Below are positions 7,773-16,394 of a DNA stretch of 33,614 nucleotides, piece after piece. The stretch is from NCBI GenBank assembly GCA_903853895.1, contig CAINUX010000150.1, forward strand, positions 1 to 33,614, read 5' to 3'. Position numbers and translations under genes: made by a program. Below the pieces are notes generated by a model, which worked only from the letters and a program-made list of their open reading frames with translations, ran no database searches and was not told where the DNA came from. This DNA is from an uncultured beta proteobacterium (GTDB taxonomy: Bacteria > Pseudomonadota > Gammaproteobacteria > Burkholderiales > Burkholderiaceae_C). Every line of letters begins with the position of its first letter. Position 1 is the stretch's first letter.

Positions 7773-8693
7773 CTAGGAACCTGGGTAAAACGGTTTTCCG
7801 ATGGCAGCTGGCATATTAATCCGAATCCAGCGCGGGTTGCGCGAGATCAGGGCCAAGACCACAATGGTCGCCACGTAAGGCAGCATGCTCAGGAACTGGC
7901 TGGGAACCTCCACCCCTATGCCCTGCAAATGGAACTGCAGCATGGTCACGCCACCAAACAGATACGCACCAAGCAATACCCGTGCCGGCCGCCAGGTGGC
8001 AAAGGTAGTCAACGCCAGCGCAATCCAACCCTTGCCCGAGACCATACCCTCCACCCACAGCGGCGTGTAGACGATGGAGATATAGGCCCCAGCCAGCCCA
8101 CACAGCGCCCCCCCCAGAGTAACTGCACCCAGACGGATCCAGCGTACCGGGTAGCCCAGTGCGTGGGCCGATTCTGGGCTCTCACCCACACTGCGCAAAA
8201 TAAGGCCAGAGCGGGTGCGGTACAAAAACCAGATCAACGCCAGCGCGAACAGCACCGTCAGGTAGACCAGCGGATGCTGGCGAAACAGCGCCGGGCCCAC
8301 CAGCGGGATGTCGGACAGGAAAGGAATCGCAAAGCTGGGCCGCTCGGGAATCTTCTCCTGCACATAGGCAATGCCGGCAAAGGCAGAAAACCCTGCACCA
8401 AACAGGCTCAGCGCCAGGCCAGTGGCGTACTGGTTAGTGTTGAGCCAGATCACCAGCATGCCAAAAATGGCCGCCATCAGCGCACCGGCGCCCATGCCCG
8501 CCAGAAAACCCATGGTGTCACTGCCGGTGTGCACCACAGTGGCAAACCCGGCAATGGCCGCGCACAGCATCATGCCCTCGGCACCCAGGTTGACGATGCC
8601 GGACTTCTCGTTGATCAGCAGGCCCAGGGAGGCGATGGCCAACACGGTGCCCGCGTTCAGCGTAGCGGCAATCAGCAGTGCGTAGGATTCCAT
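7773..8693 (-). CDS. ABC transporter permease (nucleoside/BMP type), second subunit
   Basis: A 306-residue integral membrane protein with about eight to ten hydrophobic segments, of the branched-chain amino acid/ribose permease superfamily (BPD_transp_2). The N-terminal block GLLINEKSGIVNLGAEGMMLCAAIAG is characteristic of the NupQ/YufQ-like permeases that pair with BMP binding proteins. The segment GESPESAHALGYPVRWIRLGAVTLGGALCGLAGAY holds the cytoplasmic coupling loop. Its ATG shares one base with the preceding permease stop (TAATG), showing tight translational coupling. It should form the membrane channel with the 354-residue permease. Confidence 0.92.
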   Translation of the reverse strand: MESYALLIAATLNAGTVLAIASLGLLINEKSGIVNLGAEGMMLCAAIAGFATVVHTGSDTMGFLAGMGAGALMAAIFGMLVIWLNTNQYATGLALSLFGAGFSAFAGIAYVQEKIPERPSFAIPFLSDIPLVGPALFRQHPLVYLTVLFALALIWFLYRTRSGLILRSVGESPESAHALGYPVRWIRLGAVTLGGALCGLAGAYISIVYTPLWVEGMVSGKGWIALALTTFATWRPARVLLGAYLFGGVTMLQFHLQGIGVEVPSQFLSMLPYVATIVVLALISRNPRWIRINMPAAIGKPFYPGS

Positions 8694-9757
8694 TATTTAT
8701 TCCCCCAGCGCAGGCGGTAGTTGACCAGCGTGTCACAGGCCAGCAAGGTGAACAGCAACAGCCCCTGGAACACACCGGTCAGTGACTTGGGCAGCCCCAG
8801 TCGGGACTGTGCCAGCTCGCCTCCGATGTAGAACATGCTCATCAGGAGGGCCGAGAACACCATGCCCACCGGATGCAGGCGCCCGACGTAGGCCACTATG
8901 ATGGCGGCAAAACCATAGCCGGCTGGCACATAGGGCGTGAGCTGGCCAATCGGCCCGGCTACTTCGAGCGCACCCGCCAGACCGGCCATGCCGCCCGAGA
9001 CCAACAAGGCCGTCCACAGCGCACCGCGCGACGAGAAACCGGCGTAGCGCGACGCGGCCGGTGCCAGGCCACCTACCTGCTGCGCAAAACCGGAACGCGT
9101 ACGAAACAGAAACACCCAGACCCCGGCCACTCCCAGCAGCGCAAACACCACGCCAATGCTGACCCGCGAGCCGTCAAACAGACGCGGGATGCGGGTGGCG
9201 GCCTCGAAGCTCTTGGTCTGAGGAAAGTTGTAGCCATTGGGGTCTTTCCAAGGGCCAAACACCAGGTAGCCCAGCACCTGCACCGCCACATAGACCAACA
9301 TCAGGCTGACCAGAATTTCGTTGGCGTTGAACTTGTCACGCAGTAGCGCCGTGAGCCCGGCCCAGGCCATACCCCCCAGCACGCCCGCCAGCAGCAGTGC
9401 CGCTACGATCCAGCCCCCGGTGGTCTTGTCGGCCAACAGCGCAACGCCGCTGGCAGCGATGGCACCCAGAATGTATTGCCCCTCGGCACCGATATTCCAC
9501 ACGTTGGAGCGAAAGCACACCGCCAGACCCAGCGCAATCAACAGCAAGGGGGTGGCCTTGACCACCAGTTCACCCACCGCATATCCATTGCGAATCGGTT
9601 CCCAGAAGAAGACCTGCAGTCCGCGCAGCGGGTCTTTGCCCAACAGCACAAACAAAATCACGCCAATGACCACGGTGCACAGCAACGCCAGCAGCGGTGA
9701 GCCGTAGCTCCAAGCCTGCGAGGGCTGGGGGCGTGCTTCGAGCTTAAGCCGCGCCAT
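8693..9757 (-). CDS. ABC transporter permease (nucleoside/BMP type), first subunit
   Basis: A 354-residue permease, NupP/YufP-like. It has a basic cytoplasmic N-terminus, a first membrane segment near residues 20-42 (LLALLCTVVIGVILFVLLGK), a GLAVCFRSNVWNIGAEGQYILGA block that is the family hallmark, and a C-terminal GYGFAAIIVAYVGRLHPVGMV region. Its start overlaps the ATPase gene by 14 bases, and it is joined to the next permease by TAATG. With that permease it should form the inner-membrane pore of the purine/nucleoside importer. Confidence 0.92.
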   Translation of the reverse strand: MARLKLEARPQPSQAWSYGSPLLALLCTVVIGVILFVLLGKDPLRGLQVFFWEPIRNGYAVGELVVKATPLLLIALGLAVCFRSNVWNIGAEGQYILGAIAASGVALLADKTTGGWIVAALLLAGVLGGMAWAGLTALLRDKFNANEILVSLMLVYVAVQVLGYLVFGPWKDPNGYNFPQTKSFEAATRIPRLFDGSRVSIGVVFALLGVAGVWVFLFRTRSGFAQQVGGLAPAASRYAGFSSRGALWTALLVSGGMAGLAGALEVAGPIGQLTPYVPAGYGFAAIIVAYVGRLHPVGMVFSALLMSMFYIGGELAQSRLGLPKSLTGVFQGLLLFTLLACDTLVNYRLRWGNK

Positions 9758-11279
9758 GGTTCACCTCCGCCGCGTCTTCCCACAAACCGCTCATCCACTC
9801 GCCAATTTTTTCCACTGTGGCCTCCGCCAGGGGTATCGATGGAGACAACTTGCCGCGAGCGATCACGTGGAGGCGGTCGCACACCTCAAACAATTCATCC
9901 AGCTCTTCACTGACCACCAGCACGGCGCAACCAGCGTCGCGCAGGGCCAGAATCTCGCCCCGTATCTGGGCCGCGGCGCCCACGTCCACACCCCAGGTGG
10001 GTTGCGACACGATCAGCAGTTTGGGGTTGGCATCGATCTCGCGGCCCACAATGAATTTCTGCAAGTTACCGCCCGACAGCGAGCGCGCCGCCGCCGTGGG
10101 GCCGTTGGCCTTGACCTTGTATTCCTTGATCAGCCGCGCTGCGTGGGCTTCCAGCTGGCGGACGCGAATCCAGCCCCCGGCGAAGCGCGGCATGGAGATG
10201 GACTCGGTGCGCGTCAGCAGCAGGTTGTGCGCCAGACTCAGCGTGGGCACTGCGCCGCGCCCCAGGCGTTCTTCGGGCACAAAGTGCAGGCCCATCTTGC
10301 GCCGCCGGCCCGGGTGCATGTGCGACACGTCGACCGCGCCCATGTGGATGCTGCCACGCGGCGAGCGGCAGTCTTCGCCCGACAGCGCATAGAGCAGCTC
10401 TTTCTGGCCGTTGCCCGACACCCCGGCAATGCCTACGACCTCACCACAGCGCACGTGCAGGTGGATGTCGTTGAGGTCAACCCCAAACTGGTCCTCGCGC
10501 TCCAGGCTCAGGCCCTTGACGTGCATGACCGCCGCCCCGGCGACGTTGGCGGCACGCTCCAGCAACGGCGGCTCGGCACCAATCATCAGGCGCGACAGCG
10601 ACGCGTTGGATTCTTCCTGAGGGTTGCACACCCCAGTGACCTTGCCACCGCGCAGCACGGTGCAGGCGGTGCAGAGTTCACGGATTTCGTGCAGCTTATG
10701 GCTGATGTACAGAATGCTGCAGCCCTCGCTGGACAGTTTCTTGAGCACCACAAACAGCTTTTCCACGGCCTGCGGCGTCAGCACCGAGGTCGGCTCGTCC
10801 AGAATTAGCAGCTCCGGGCGGGTCAGCAGCGCCCGGATGATTTCCACCCGCTGCATCTCGCCCACGCTCAGGGTGTGCACCGGGCGCTGCGGGTCGATGT
10901 CGAGCCCGTATTCGGTGGCCTTGCCGATGATACTGGCCGTGACCTGCTCCAGCGAGTTGCGCGTCAGCCCCAGCCACACGTTCTCGGCCACGGTCATGGT
11001 GTCGAAAAGGTTGAAGTGCTGGAACACCATGCTGATGCCGTTGGCGCGCGCTTCCTTGGGGTTGCGGATCACGATCTCCTGGCCGTTGATGCGCACCTGG
11101 CCGGCATCGGGCTTGACCGAGCCGTAGATGATCTTCATCAGCGTGGACTTCCCGGCGCCGTTTTCACCGAGCACGGCGTGGATTTCGCCGGGCATCACGG
11201 TCAGCGATACGTCGCTGTTGGCGATAACGCCGGGGTAGGCCTTGGTGATACCGGTTAACTGAAGTCTGGGAACTGTCAT
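9744..11279 (-). CDS. ABC transporter ATP-binding protein (double cassette, nucleoside/BMP type)
   Basis: A 511-residue protein with two ABC domains, as in sugar and nucleoside importers (RbsA/YufO-like). The N-terminal cassette is complete: Walker A GENGAGKSTLMK near residue 40, signature LSVGEMQRVEI, and Walker B LLILDEPTSVL. The C-terminal cassette has a degenerate Walker A (GVSGNGQKELL) and signature LSGGNLQKFIVGREI, with SQPTWGVDVGA replacing a standard Walker B, which is normal for this subfamily. It starts 13 bases after the LysR stop codon and overlaps the first permease by 14 bases, so LysR, ATPase and permeases are probably one transcript. It powers uptake. Confidence 0.93.
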   Translation of the reverse strand: MTVPRLQLTGITKAYPGVIANSDVSLTVMPGEIHAVLGENGAGKSTLMKIIYGSVKPDAGQVRINGQEIVIRNPKEARANGISMVFQHFNLFDTMTVAENVWLGLTRNSLEQVTASIIGKATEYGLDIDPQRPVHTLSVGEMQRVEIIRALLTRPELLILDEPTSVLTPQAVEKLFVVLKKLSSEGCSILYISHKLHEIRELCTACTVLRGGKVTGVCNPQEESNASLSRLMIGAEPPLLERAANVAGAAVMHVKGLSLEREDQFGVDLNDIHLHVRCGEVVGIAGVSGNGQKELLYALSGEDCRSPRGSIHMGAVDVSHMHPGRRRKMGLHFVPEERLGRGAVPTLSLAHNLLLTRTESISMPRFAGGWIRVRQLEAHAARLIKEYKVKANGPTAAARSLSGGNLQKFIVGREIDANPKLLIVSQPTWGVDVGAAAQIRGEILALRDAGCAVLVVSEELDELFEVCDRLHVIARGKLSPSIPLAEATVEKIGEWMSGLWEDAAEVNHGAA

Positions 11280-11292
11280 GCTGCTGCGGGTT

Positions 11293-12225
11293 TCATTCTT
11301 TTTTCAGGGCTGCGGCGACCGACTTTACACGCTCGCGCAGCCAGCGCCCGGCGGCGGAAGTGTGGGTGCGTTCGTGCCAGAGCTGGTAGTACATCATGCG
11401 GGGGAACTCCACGGGGCAGGGAAGAACCGCCACCGGCAGCGTGTCCACAAAGCGCGCGCAATACTGCCGCCCCGTGGTCAACACCAGCAACGTTGATGCC
11501 ACCATGGACGGGATCTGCCCAAAGTAGGGGCAGCGCGCAGCGATATGCCGCTGCAGCCCCAGGCCGGCCAGGTGGTCGTCAATCACGCCACGGGCACCAG
11601 GGTGCATGGCCGCGGGCGCAATGTGCTCGGCCTGCAACCACGAGCCCTGGTCCCAGCCCCGGCGCACAGCGGGGTGCTTTTTGGACACCAAACACACCAC
11701 CTCGTCACCAAACAGGCGGCCCAGGTGCAGCTCCTGCGGTGGTGCTGACCAGTTGCCGATCACCACGTCCACCTCGCCCTGCGCCAACTGGGCACGGTAG
11801 TCGGTGGCGCCGGACAGCGGGAGGATCTCGATCTGTGTCAGCGGCGCCTGGGACTTGATCTGCGCCACCAGCTGGGGCAGGAACAGCGGGTCCAGGTAGT
11901 CGCTGGCCGCCACGCGAAAGGTGGTGCGGGCGCTGGCCGGCTCAAAACCGCGGGCGTCGGAAAACAGCATCTCGGCACTGCGCAGGATGTGACCGGCAGG
12001 CTCCAGCATGCGTAGGGCCGCATCCGTGGGCACCATGCCCGAGCCCGAACGCACCAAAAGCGGATCCCCGGCAAAGTCACGCAAACGTTTGAGCGCACTG
12101 CTCACCGCCGGCTGGTGCATGCCCAGGCGGATGGCGGCTTTGGAAACGCTGCGTTCAGTCAACACGGTATGAAGGACCCTGATCAAATGAAGGTCTATCT
12201 TGTCAAACAGCGGTTGGTCTCTCAT
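11293..12225 (-). CDS. LysR-family transcriptional regulator of the purine locus
   Basis: A 310-residue LysR regulator starting at ATG 12225 (MRDQPLFDKIDLHLIRVLH). The frame is open to 12297, but the added N-terminus is not family-like. The winged helix-turn-helix is at about residues 10-65 (SVSKAAIRLGMHQPAVSSALKRLRD), followed by an effector domain (FRVAASDYLDPLFLPQLV and on). Only 13 bases separate its stop from the ABC ATPase, so it appears to head that operon, while xdhAB diverges from it. This places it to control both units from the shared 84-bp gap, where a TCATA-N10-TATGA palindrome lies. The inducer would logically be a purine such as xanthine, hypoxanthine or urate, but that is inference. 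Confidence 0.9.
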   Translation of the reverse strand: MRDQPLFDKIDLHLIRVLHTVLTERSVSKAAIRLGMHQPAVSSALKRLRDFAGDPLLVRSGSGMVPTDAALRMLEPAGHILRSAEMLFSDARGFEPASARTTFRVAASDYLDPLFLPQLVAQIKSQAPLTQIEILPLSGATDYRAQLAQGEVDVVIGNWSAPPQELHLGRLFGDEVVCLVSKKHPAVRRGWDQGSWLQAEHIAPAAMHPGARGVIDDHLAGLGLQRHIAARCPYFGQIPSMVASTLLVLTTGRQYCARFVDTLPVAVLPCPVEFPRMMYYQLWHERTHTSAAGRWLRERVKSVAAALKKE

Positions 12226-12244
12226 ACGGTTATGTCGATTTGTG

Positions 12245-12264
12245 TCATATCCTAATGCGTATGA
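12245..12264. promoter_or_regulatory. Candidate LysR operator between the importer operon and xdhA
   Basis: TCATA-N10-TATGA is a perfect interrupted dyad, of the LysR T-N11-A type, in the centre of the divergent gap. A second smaller dyad CATA-N4-TATG (12223-12234) covers the LysR start codon. Two half-site sets with about 20-bp spacing fit recognition and activation sites of a LysR tetramer. Function is inferred from position. Confidence 0.55.
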
Positions 12265-12309
12265 AGTACGGGTCGCTAGCGAATTACCCTCCCGCACAAG
12301 GAAGAGCCC

Positions 12310-13791
12310 ATGAACACCAAACCCCTGCGATTTTTCCGACGCGGAGCAATCGTAACCCTAGCCGCCGTTGACACCAGCCGCACCCTGCTCGAAGTGCTGC
12401 GCGAAGACCTGCACTGCACCGGCACCAAGGAAGGCTGCGGCGAAGGCGATTGCGGCGCCTGCACCGTAGTCGTCGCTGAGGCCAGTGGCGACCTGCTGAA
12501 ATACAGCGCCATCAACAGCTGCATCCGCCTGGCGCACTCGGTGGACGGCATGGCGCTGTGGACGGTGGAAGATCTGACACAGGCAGATGGAAGCCTGCAC
12601 CCAGCGCAGCAAGCCATGGTGGATTGCCATGGTTCGCAGTGCGGCTTCTGCACCCCCGGCTTTGTCATGAGCCTGTTTGGCCTGTACCAGACCGCCCAGG
12701 GCGCGGCCATTTCCCGCGAGCAGGCGCAGGCCGCGCTGTCAGGCAACCTGTGCCGCTGCACCGGCTATCGCCCCATTCTGGACGCCGCGCAGGCCATGCA
12801 AGCACTGCCGCCCGCCCAGGTCAACGAAGCCGAAGTGCTATCAAATTTGGAGCGCATGGTCCATATTTCACGTGGGCTAGAGGCCAATTCTTCATATATG
12901 ACTCCCCGCACGCTGGCCGAATTGTTGCGCCAGCGCGCCCACCACCCCGATGCCCAGCTGGTTGCCGGCTGCACCGATGTCGGCCTGTGGGTCACCAAGC
13001 AGCACCAGCAGTTTGCCAAGGTGCTGGACGTGACCCAGGTGGCCGAGCTGCGCCGCGTGGAGTACTACCCGCACCACATCGCCATTGGCGCCGCCGTCAC
13101 GCTCACCGATGCCTTTGCCGCCTTGGTGGCTGACCGCCCCCACCTGGCTGAATTCGCCCACCGCTTTGCCGGCCTGCCGGTGCGTAACAGCGGCACGCTG
13201 GGTGGCAACGTGGCCAATGGCTCGCCAATTGGCGACTCCATGCCTCTGCTGATCGCGCTGGGCGCCAGCGTAGTGCTGATGCGCCAGAGCGGCAAACGCA
13301 CCGCGCACCGCGAGCTGGCACTGGAAGACCTGTACACCGGCTACCGCACCAACGTGATGACCAAGGGCGAGGTGCTGGCATGGATCAAGGTGCCCAAGGC
13401 CATTGCCGGGGAAACCAGCCGCGTCTACAAGATTTCCAAACGCTTTGAGGACGACATCTCGGCAGTGTGCCTGGGCCTCAACCTGCACATCATCAATGGC
13501 CGTGTGCGCAAGGCGTCCATCGGTGTGGGCGGTGTCGCGGCCACTCCGGTGCGGGCGCGAAAGACCGAGGCCGCACTGCGCGGCAAGCCCTGGAGCCAGA
13601 CCACCATCGACCAGGCCATGGCCGTGCTGCGCAAGGAGTTTGCGCCCATCTCCGACATGCGGGCCTCCAGCACCTACCGCAGTACCGTGCTGTGCAACCT
13701 GTTGCAGCGCTTCTGGCTGGAGAGTCAGGGTATCGCGCTGACCGACTTGCGGCAGTTGTCGCCCAGCCTTGATGCCGAGTTGGCAGCATGA
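12310..13791 (+). CDS. xdhA: Xanthine dehydrogenase small subunit (2Fe-2S and FAD)
   Basis: A 493-residue electron-transfer subunit that passes electrons from the molybdenum subunit to NAD. First 2Fe-2S cluster: Cys43, Cys48, Cys51 and Cys71 (EGCGEGDCGACT, NSC). Second: Cys111, Cys114, Cys148 and Cys150 (CGFCTPGF, NLCRCTGYRP). The FAD domain starts near residue 195 (MTPRTLAELL) with LVAGCTDVGLWV and the FAD-binding GTLGGNVANGSPIGDS. The CO-dehydrogenase-like C-terminal domain follows. Residues about 176-193, the linker between the iron-sulfur and FAD domains, are encoded by an AT-richer stretch that matches repeat family A. The gene overlaps xdhB by ATGA. It diverges from the LysR-ABC unit. 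Confidence 0.96.
   Translation: MNTKPLRFFRRGAIVTLAAVDTSRTLLEVLREDLHCTGTKEGCGEGDCGACTVVVAEASGDLLKYSAINSCIRLAHSVDGMALWTVEDLTQADGSLHPAQQAMVDCHGSQCGFCTPGFVMSLFGLYQTAQGAAISREQAQAALSGNLCRCTGYRPILDAAQAMQALPPAQVNEAEVLSNLERMVHISRGLEANSSYMTPRTLAELLRQRAHHPDAQLVAGCTDVGLWVTKQHQQFAKVLDVTQVAELRRVEYYPHHIAIGAAVTLTDAFAALVADRPHLAEFAHRFAGLPVRNSGTLGGNVANGSPIGDSMPLLIALGASVVLMRQSGKRTAHRELALEDLYTGYRTNVMTKGEVLAWIKVPKAIAGETSRVYKISKRFEDDISAVCLGLNLHIINGRVRKASIGVGGVAATPVRARKTEAALRGKPWSQTTIDQAMAVLRKEFAPISDMRASSTYRSTVLCNLLQRFWLESQGIALTDLRQLSPSLDAELAA
12837..12890 (+). repeat. Palindromic repeat family A, copy inside xdhA
   Basis: GCTAT-N7-GGAGC-N8 then CATATTTCACGTGGGCTA (12862-12879), matching 16 of 18 bases of the block at 1299-1316 with exactly the same internal spacing, followed by GAGGCCAATT. 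It is visibly richer in A/T than the flanking gene, and reads in frame as LSNLERMVHISRGLEAN in the inter-domain linker of XdhA. One stem arm is degenerate. Confidence 0.75.
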
Positions 13792-16106
13792 GCAACAAGC
13801 CTCTCGCTTCTTCAACACCGGCTGCGGGTGTGTCCCGCCCGCACGAAAGCGCGGCGGCCCAGGTGGCCGGCGCCGCCACCTACGTGGACGACATCCCCGA
13901 AGTGCGGGGCACGCTGCACGCCGCACCCATACTCTCCACGGTGGCGCATGGCCGTCTGCTGGGTGTGGACACCGCAGCGGCATTGGCCATGCCCGGTGTG
14001 GTGGACGTGGTGCTGGTCGCGGACATTCCGGGCGATCCCATGCTGGCGGCGTTTGCCGGAGACGAGCCGGTTTTCGCGCGGGACACGGTACAGCACATCG
14101 GCCAGGTCATCGGCCTGGTGCTTGCCAGGACCGTCATGCAGGCCCGCCGCGCTGCACGCAAGGTCCAGCTCACCATCGAAGCCTTGCCCGCCGTGCTGAC
14201 GGTGCAGGAGGCGCTGAAGGCCCAAAGCTACGTTCTGCCCCCCGTCTTTGTACGCCGGGGCGATGCCGATAGAGCGCTGGCCACTGCCCAGCATCGGCTG
14301 GACGGCACGCTAGAGGTCGGTGGCCAGGAGCACTTTTATCTGGAGGGCCAGATCGCCTACGTGCTGCCGCAGGAACAAAACCAGTGGGTGGTCTACAGCA
14401 GCACCCAGCACCCCGGCGAGGTGCAGCACTGGGTGGCGCACGCGCTGGGTCTGGACAGCCACGCCGTGCGCGTGGAGTGCCGGCGCATGGGCGGCGGCTT
14501 TGGCGGCAAGGAGACGCAGGCCGGCCATCTGGCGGTGTGGGCCGCCATTGCCGCCAACAAGCTGCATTGCCCGGTGAAACTGCGCCTGGACCGCGACGAC
14601 GACTTCATGGTCACCGGCAAGCGCCACCCGTTTGCCTATGAATACAGCGCGGGGTTTGACGACAGCGGGCGCCTGACCGCGCTCAAACTCATGATGGCCG
14701 CCAACTGCGGTTTCAGCGCCGACCTGTCCGGCCCCGTGGCCGACCGCGCCATTTTCCACACCGACAACGCCTACTACCTGCAGGACGTGGAGATCTCCTC
14801 CTACCGCTGCAAGACCAACGCCCAGAGCCACACGGCCTTCCGCGGTTTTGGCGGGCCGCAGGGTGTGATCCTGATTGAAACCCTCATGGGCGACATCGCC
14901 CGAGCGCTGCGCCTGGACCCGCTGGATGTGCGCCTGCGCAACCTGTACAGCGATGAGTCCATTCCCGGCACCGACCAGCGGCGCGACACCACCCACTACG
15001 GCATGCGGGTGGAAGACAACATCCTCGCCCCTCTGCTATTAAAACTGGAGCAGTCTGCGCAGTACCGACGAGGGCGGGAGGCCGTTTTTGCCTGGAACGA
15101 TGCCAACCCCATCATCAAGCGCGGCCTGGCCATTACCCCTGTCAAGTTTGGCATCAGCTTTACCGCCACGCTGTTCAACCAGGCCGGTGCGCTGGTCCAC
15201 GTCTACACCGACGGCAGCGTGCAGGTCAACCACGGCGGCTCCGAAATGGGCCAGGGCTTGAACACCAAGGTGGCGCAAATCGTGGCCGACGAGTTGGGCG
15301 TGCCGTTTGACCGCGTGCTGTGCACGGCCAGCGACACCAGCAAGATTCCCAACGCATCGGCCACCGCCGCCTCGGCCGGCACCGACCTCAACGGCCGTGC
15401 CGCCCAGTTCGCAGCTCGCCATGTGCGCGACAACCTGGCCGCCTTTGTGTGCGGGCTGGACGGTTGCGGCGCCGGTGCCATTCGGTTTGAAGGGGGGCAG
15501 GTTTTATCGCCCAGTTTCACCCGCAGCTTCAATGACGTGGTGAAACTGGCCTACGCCAACCGCATCCAGCTGTGGAGCGACGGCTTCTACCGCACGCCCA
15601 AGATTCACTACGACAAGACCACGCTCACCGGGCGGCCGTTCTACTACTTTGCCTACGGCGCGGCGTGCACCGAAGTCGCCATCGACACCCTGACTGGCGA
15701 AAGCCGCGTGCTCAAGGTGGACATCCTGCATGATGTGGGCCGCTCCATCAATCCGGCCATCGACATCGGCCAGATCGAAGGCGGCTTTGTACAGGGCATG
15801 GGATGGCTGACCACCGAGCAACTGGTGTGGAACGACAAGGGTTATCTAACGACGCACGCCCCCAGCACCTACAAGATTCCCACGGCGGGCGATGTGCCCG
15901 AGCACTTCACGGTGGACCTGTGGCCCGAGCCGAATCGCGAGGACAACGTCTTTGGCAGCAAGGCCGTGGGCGAGCCGCCCTTCATGCTGGCCATCAGCGA
16001 GTACGAGGCGCTGCGCGATGCGATTGCGTCGGTGGGTGATGGCAGACCGGTGCGGCTGACTGCGCCGGCTACAGCGGAGAATGTGTTGAAGGCGCTGGCC
16101 AGATGA
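13788..16106 (+). CDS. xdhB: Xanthine dehydrogenase large (molybdopterin) subunit
   Basis: A 772-residue subunit that oxidises hypoxanthine to xanthine and xanthine to urate at a molybdenum cofactor. The ald/xan dehydrogenase a/b hammerhead domain occupies about residues 20-130 (HESAAAQVAGAATYVDDIPE). The Mo-binding regions follow: GGQEHFYLEGQ, RMGGGFGGKETQ, TAFRGFGGPQG with the substrate-positioning Arg, NHGGSEMGQGLNTKV and, near the end, GSKAVGEPPFMLA with the catalytic Glu. Length is normal. It starts inside the xdhA stop (ATGA). xdhC is not next to it but lies 8 kb away with puuD. Bases 15035-15089 show similarity to repeat family A. Confidence 0.96.
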   Translation: MSNKPLASSTPAAGVSRPHESAAAQVAGAATYVDDIPEVRGTLHAAPILSTVAHGRLLGVDTAAALAMPGVVDVVLVADIPGDPMLAAFAGDEPVFARDTVQHIGQVIGLVLARTVMQARRAARKVQLTIEALPAVLTVQEALKAQSYVLPPVFVRRGDADRALATAQHRLDGTLEVGGQEHFYLEGQIAYVLPQEQNQWVVYSSTQHPGEVQHWVAHALGLDSHAVRVECRRMGGGFGGKETQAGHLAVWAAIAANKLHCPVKLRLDRDDDFMVTGKRHPFAYEYSAGFDDSGRLTALKLMMAANCGFSADLSGPVADRAIFHTDNAYYLQDVEISSYRCKTNAQSHTAFRGFGGPQGVILIETLMGDIARALRLDPLDVRLRNLYSDESIPGTDQRRDTTHYGMRVEDNILAPLLLKLEQSAQYRRGREAVFAWNDANPIIKRGLAITPVKFGISFTATLFNQAGALVHVYTDGSVQVNHGGSEMGQGLNTKVAQIVADELGVPFDRVLCTASDTSKIPNASATAASAGTDLNGRAAQFAARHVRDNLAAFVCGLDGCGAGAIRFEGGQVLSPSFTRSFNDVVKLAYANRIQLWSDGFYRTPKIHYDKTTLTGRPFYYFAYGAACTEVAIDTLTGESRVLKVDILHDVGRSINPAIDIGQIEGGFVQGMGWLTTEQLVWNDKGYLTTHAPSTYKIPTAGDVPEHFTVDLWPEPNREDNVFGSKAVGEPPFMLAISEYEALRDAIASVGDGRPVRLTAPATAENVLKALAR
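15035..15089 (+). repeat. Possible palindromic repeat family A copy inside xdhB
   Basis: GCTAT-N7-GGAGC-N8, then an 18-bp block of which ACGAGGGC matches the family, then GAGGCC. The spacing is identical to the other copies and the reading phase is the same as in xdhA. However, the encoded residues (LLKLEQSAQYRRGREAV) resemble what other XdhB proteins have there, so chance or gene-conversion-like similarity cannot be excluded. Confidence 0.4.
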
Positions 16107-16121
16107 GATCAGGAATGACTG

Positions 16122-16394
16122 TCAGTCGTGAAACGCCAGTTCGAACTCTTCGGGTGCGGCCAGGATGCTTGCAGGAGACGCAGTGAAAAATGCCTCACCG
16201 GAGTCTTCATCGGCAATGACGACCTCTCGGATGGTCAACCGCGACATGAAACCGGGAACTCCCTCGTTTCGTGAGTTTTCCTTGAGCAGTATTTGTATCG
16301 CGAGCAACAAGTTCCGCTCACTCGCCGGGTATTCCACGACAGTGACGGTTTTGCCTACACCGGTTCTGGTGCGAACGGTAATCCAATTTGACAT
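16122..16394 (-). CDS. Hypothetical protein (90 aa)
   Basis: A 90-residue ORF starting MSNWITVRTRTGVGKTVTVVEY, with an AGGGG ribosome site seven bases before its ATG. The protein is soluble with no signal peptide, of mixed alpha/beta character, acidic towards the C-terminus (IADEDSGEAFF, PEEFELAFHD). It converges on xdhB, with 15 bases between stops, and is transcribed away from the TRAP operon. No family is recognised. The ribosome site and normal codon use support it as real; a shorter ORF on the other strand here is judged a shadow. Confidence 0.5.
   Translation of the reverse strand: MSNWITVRTRTGVGKTVTVVEYPASERNLLLAIQILLKENSRNEGVPGFMSRLTIREVVIADEDSGEAFFTASPASILAAPEEFELAFHD

Noticed and set aside
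9756-10808. 350-aa plus-strand ORF opposite the ABC ATPase
   Set aside because: Antisense shadow of a protein with Walker and signature motifs; no recognisable domain or ribosome site.
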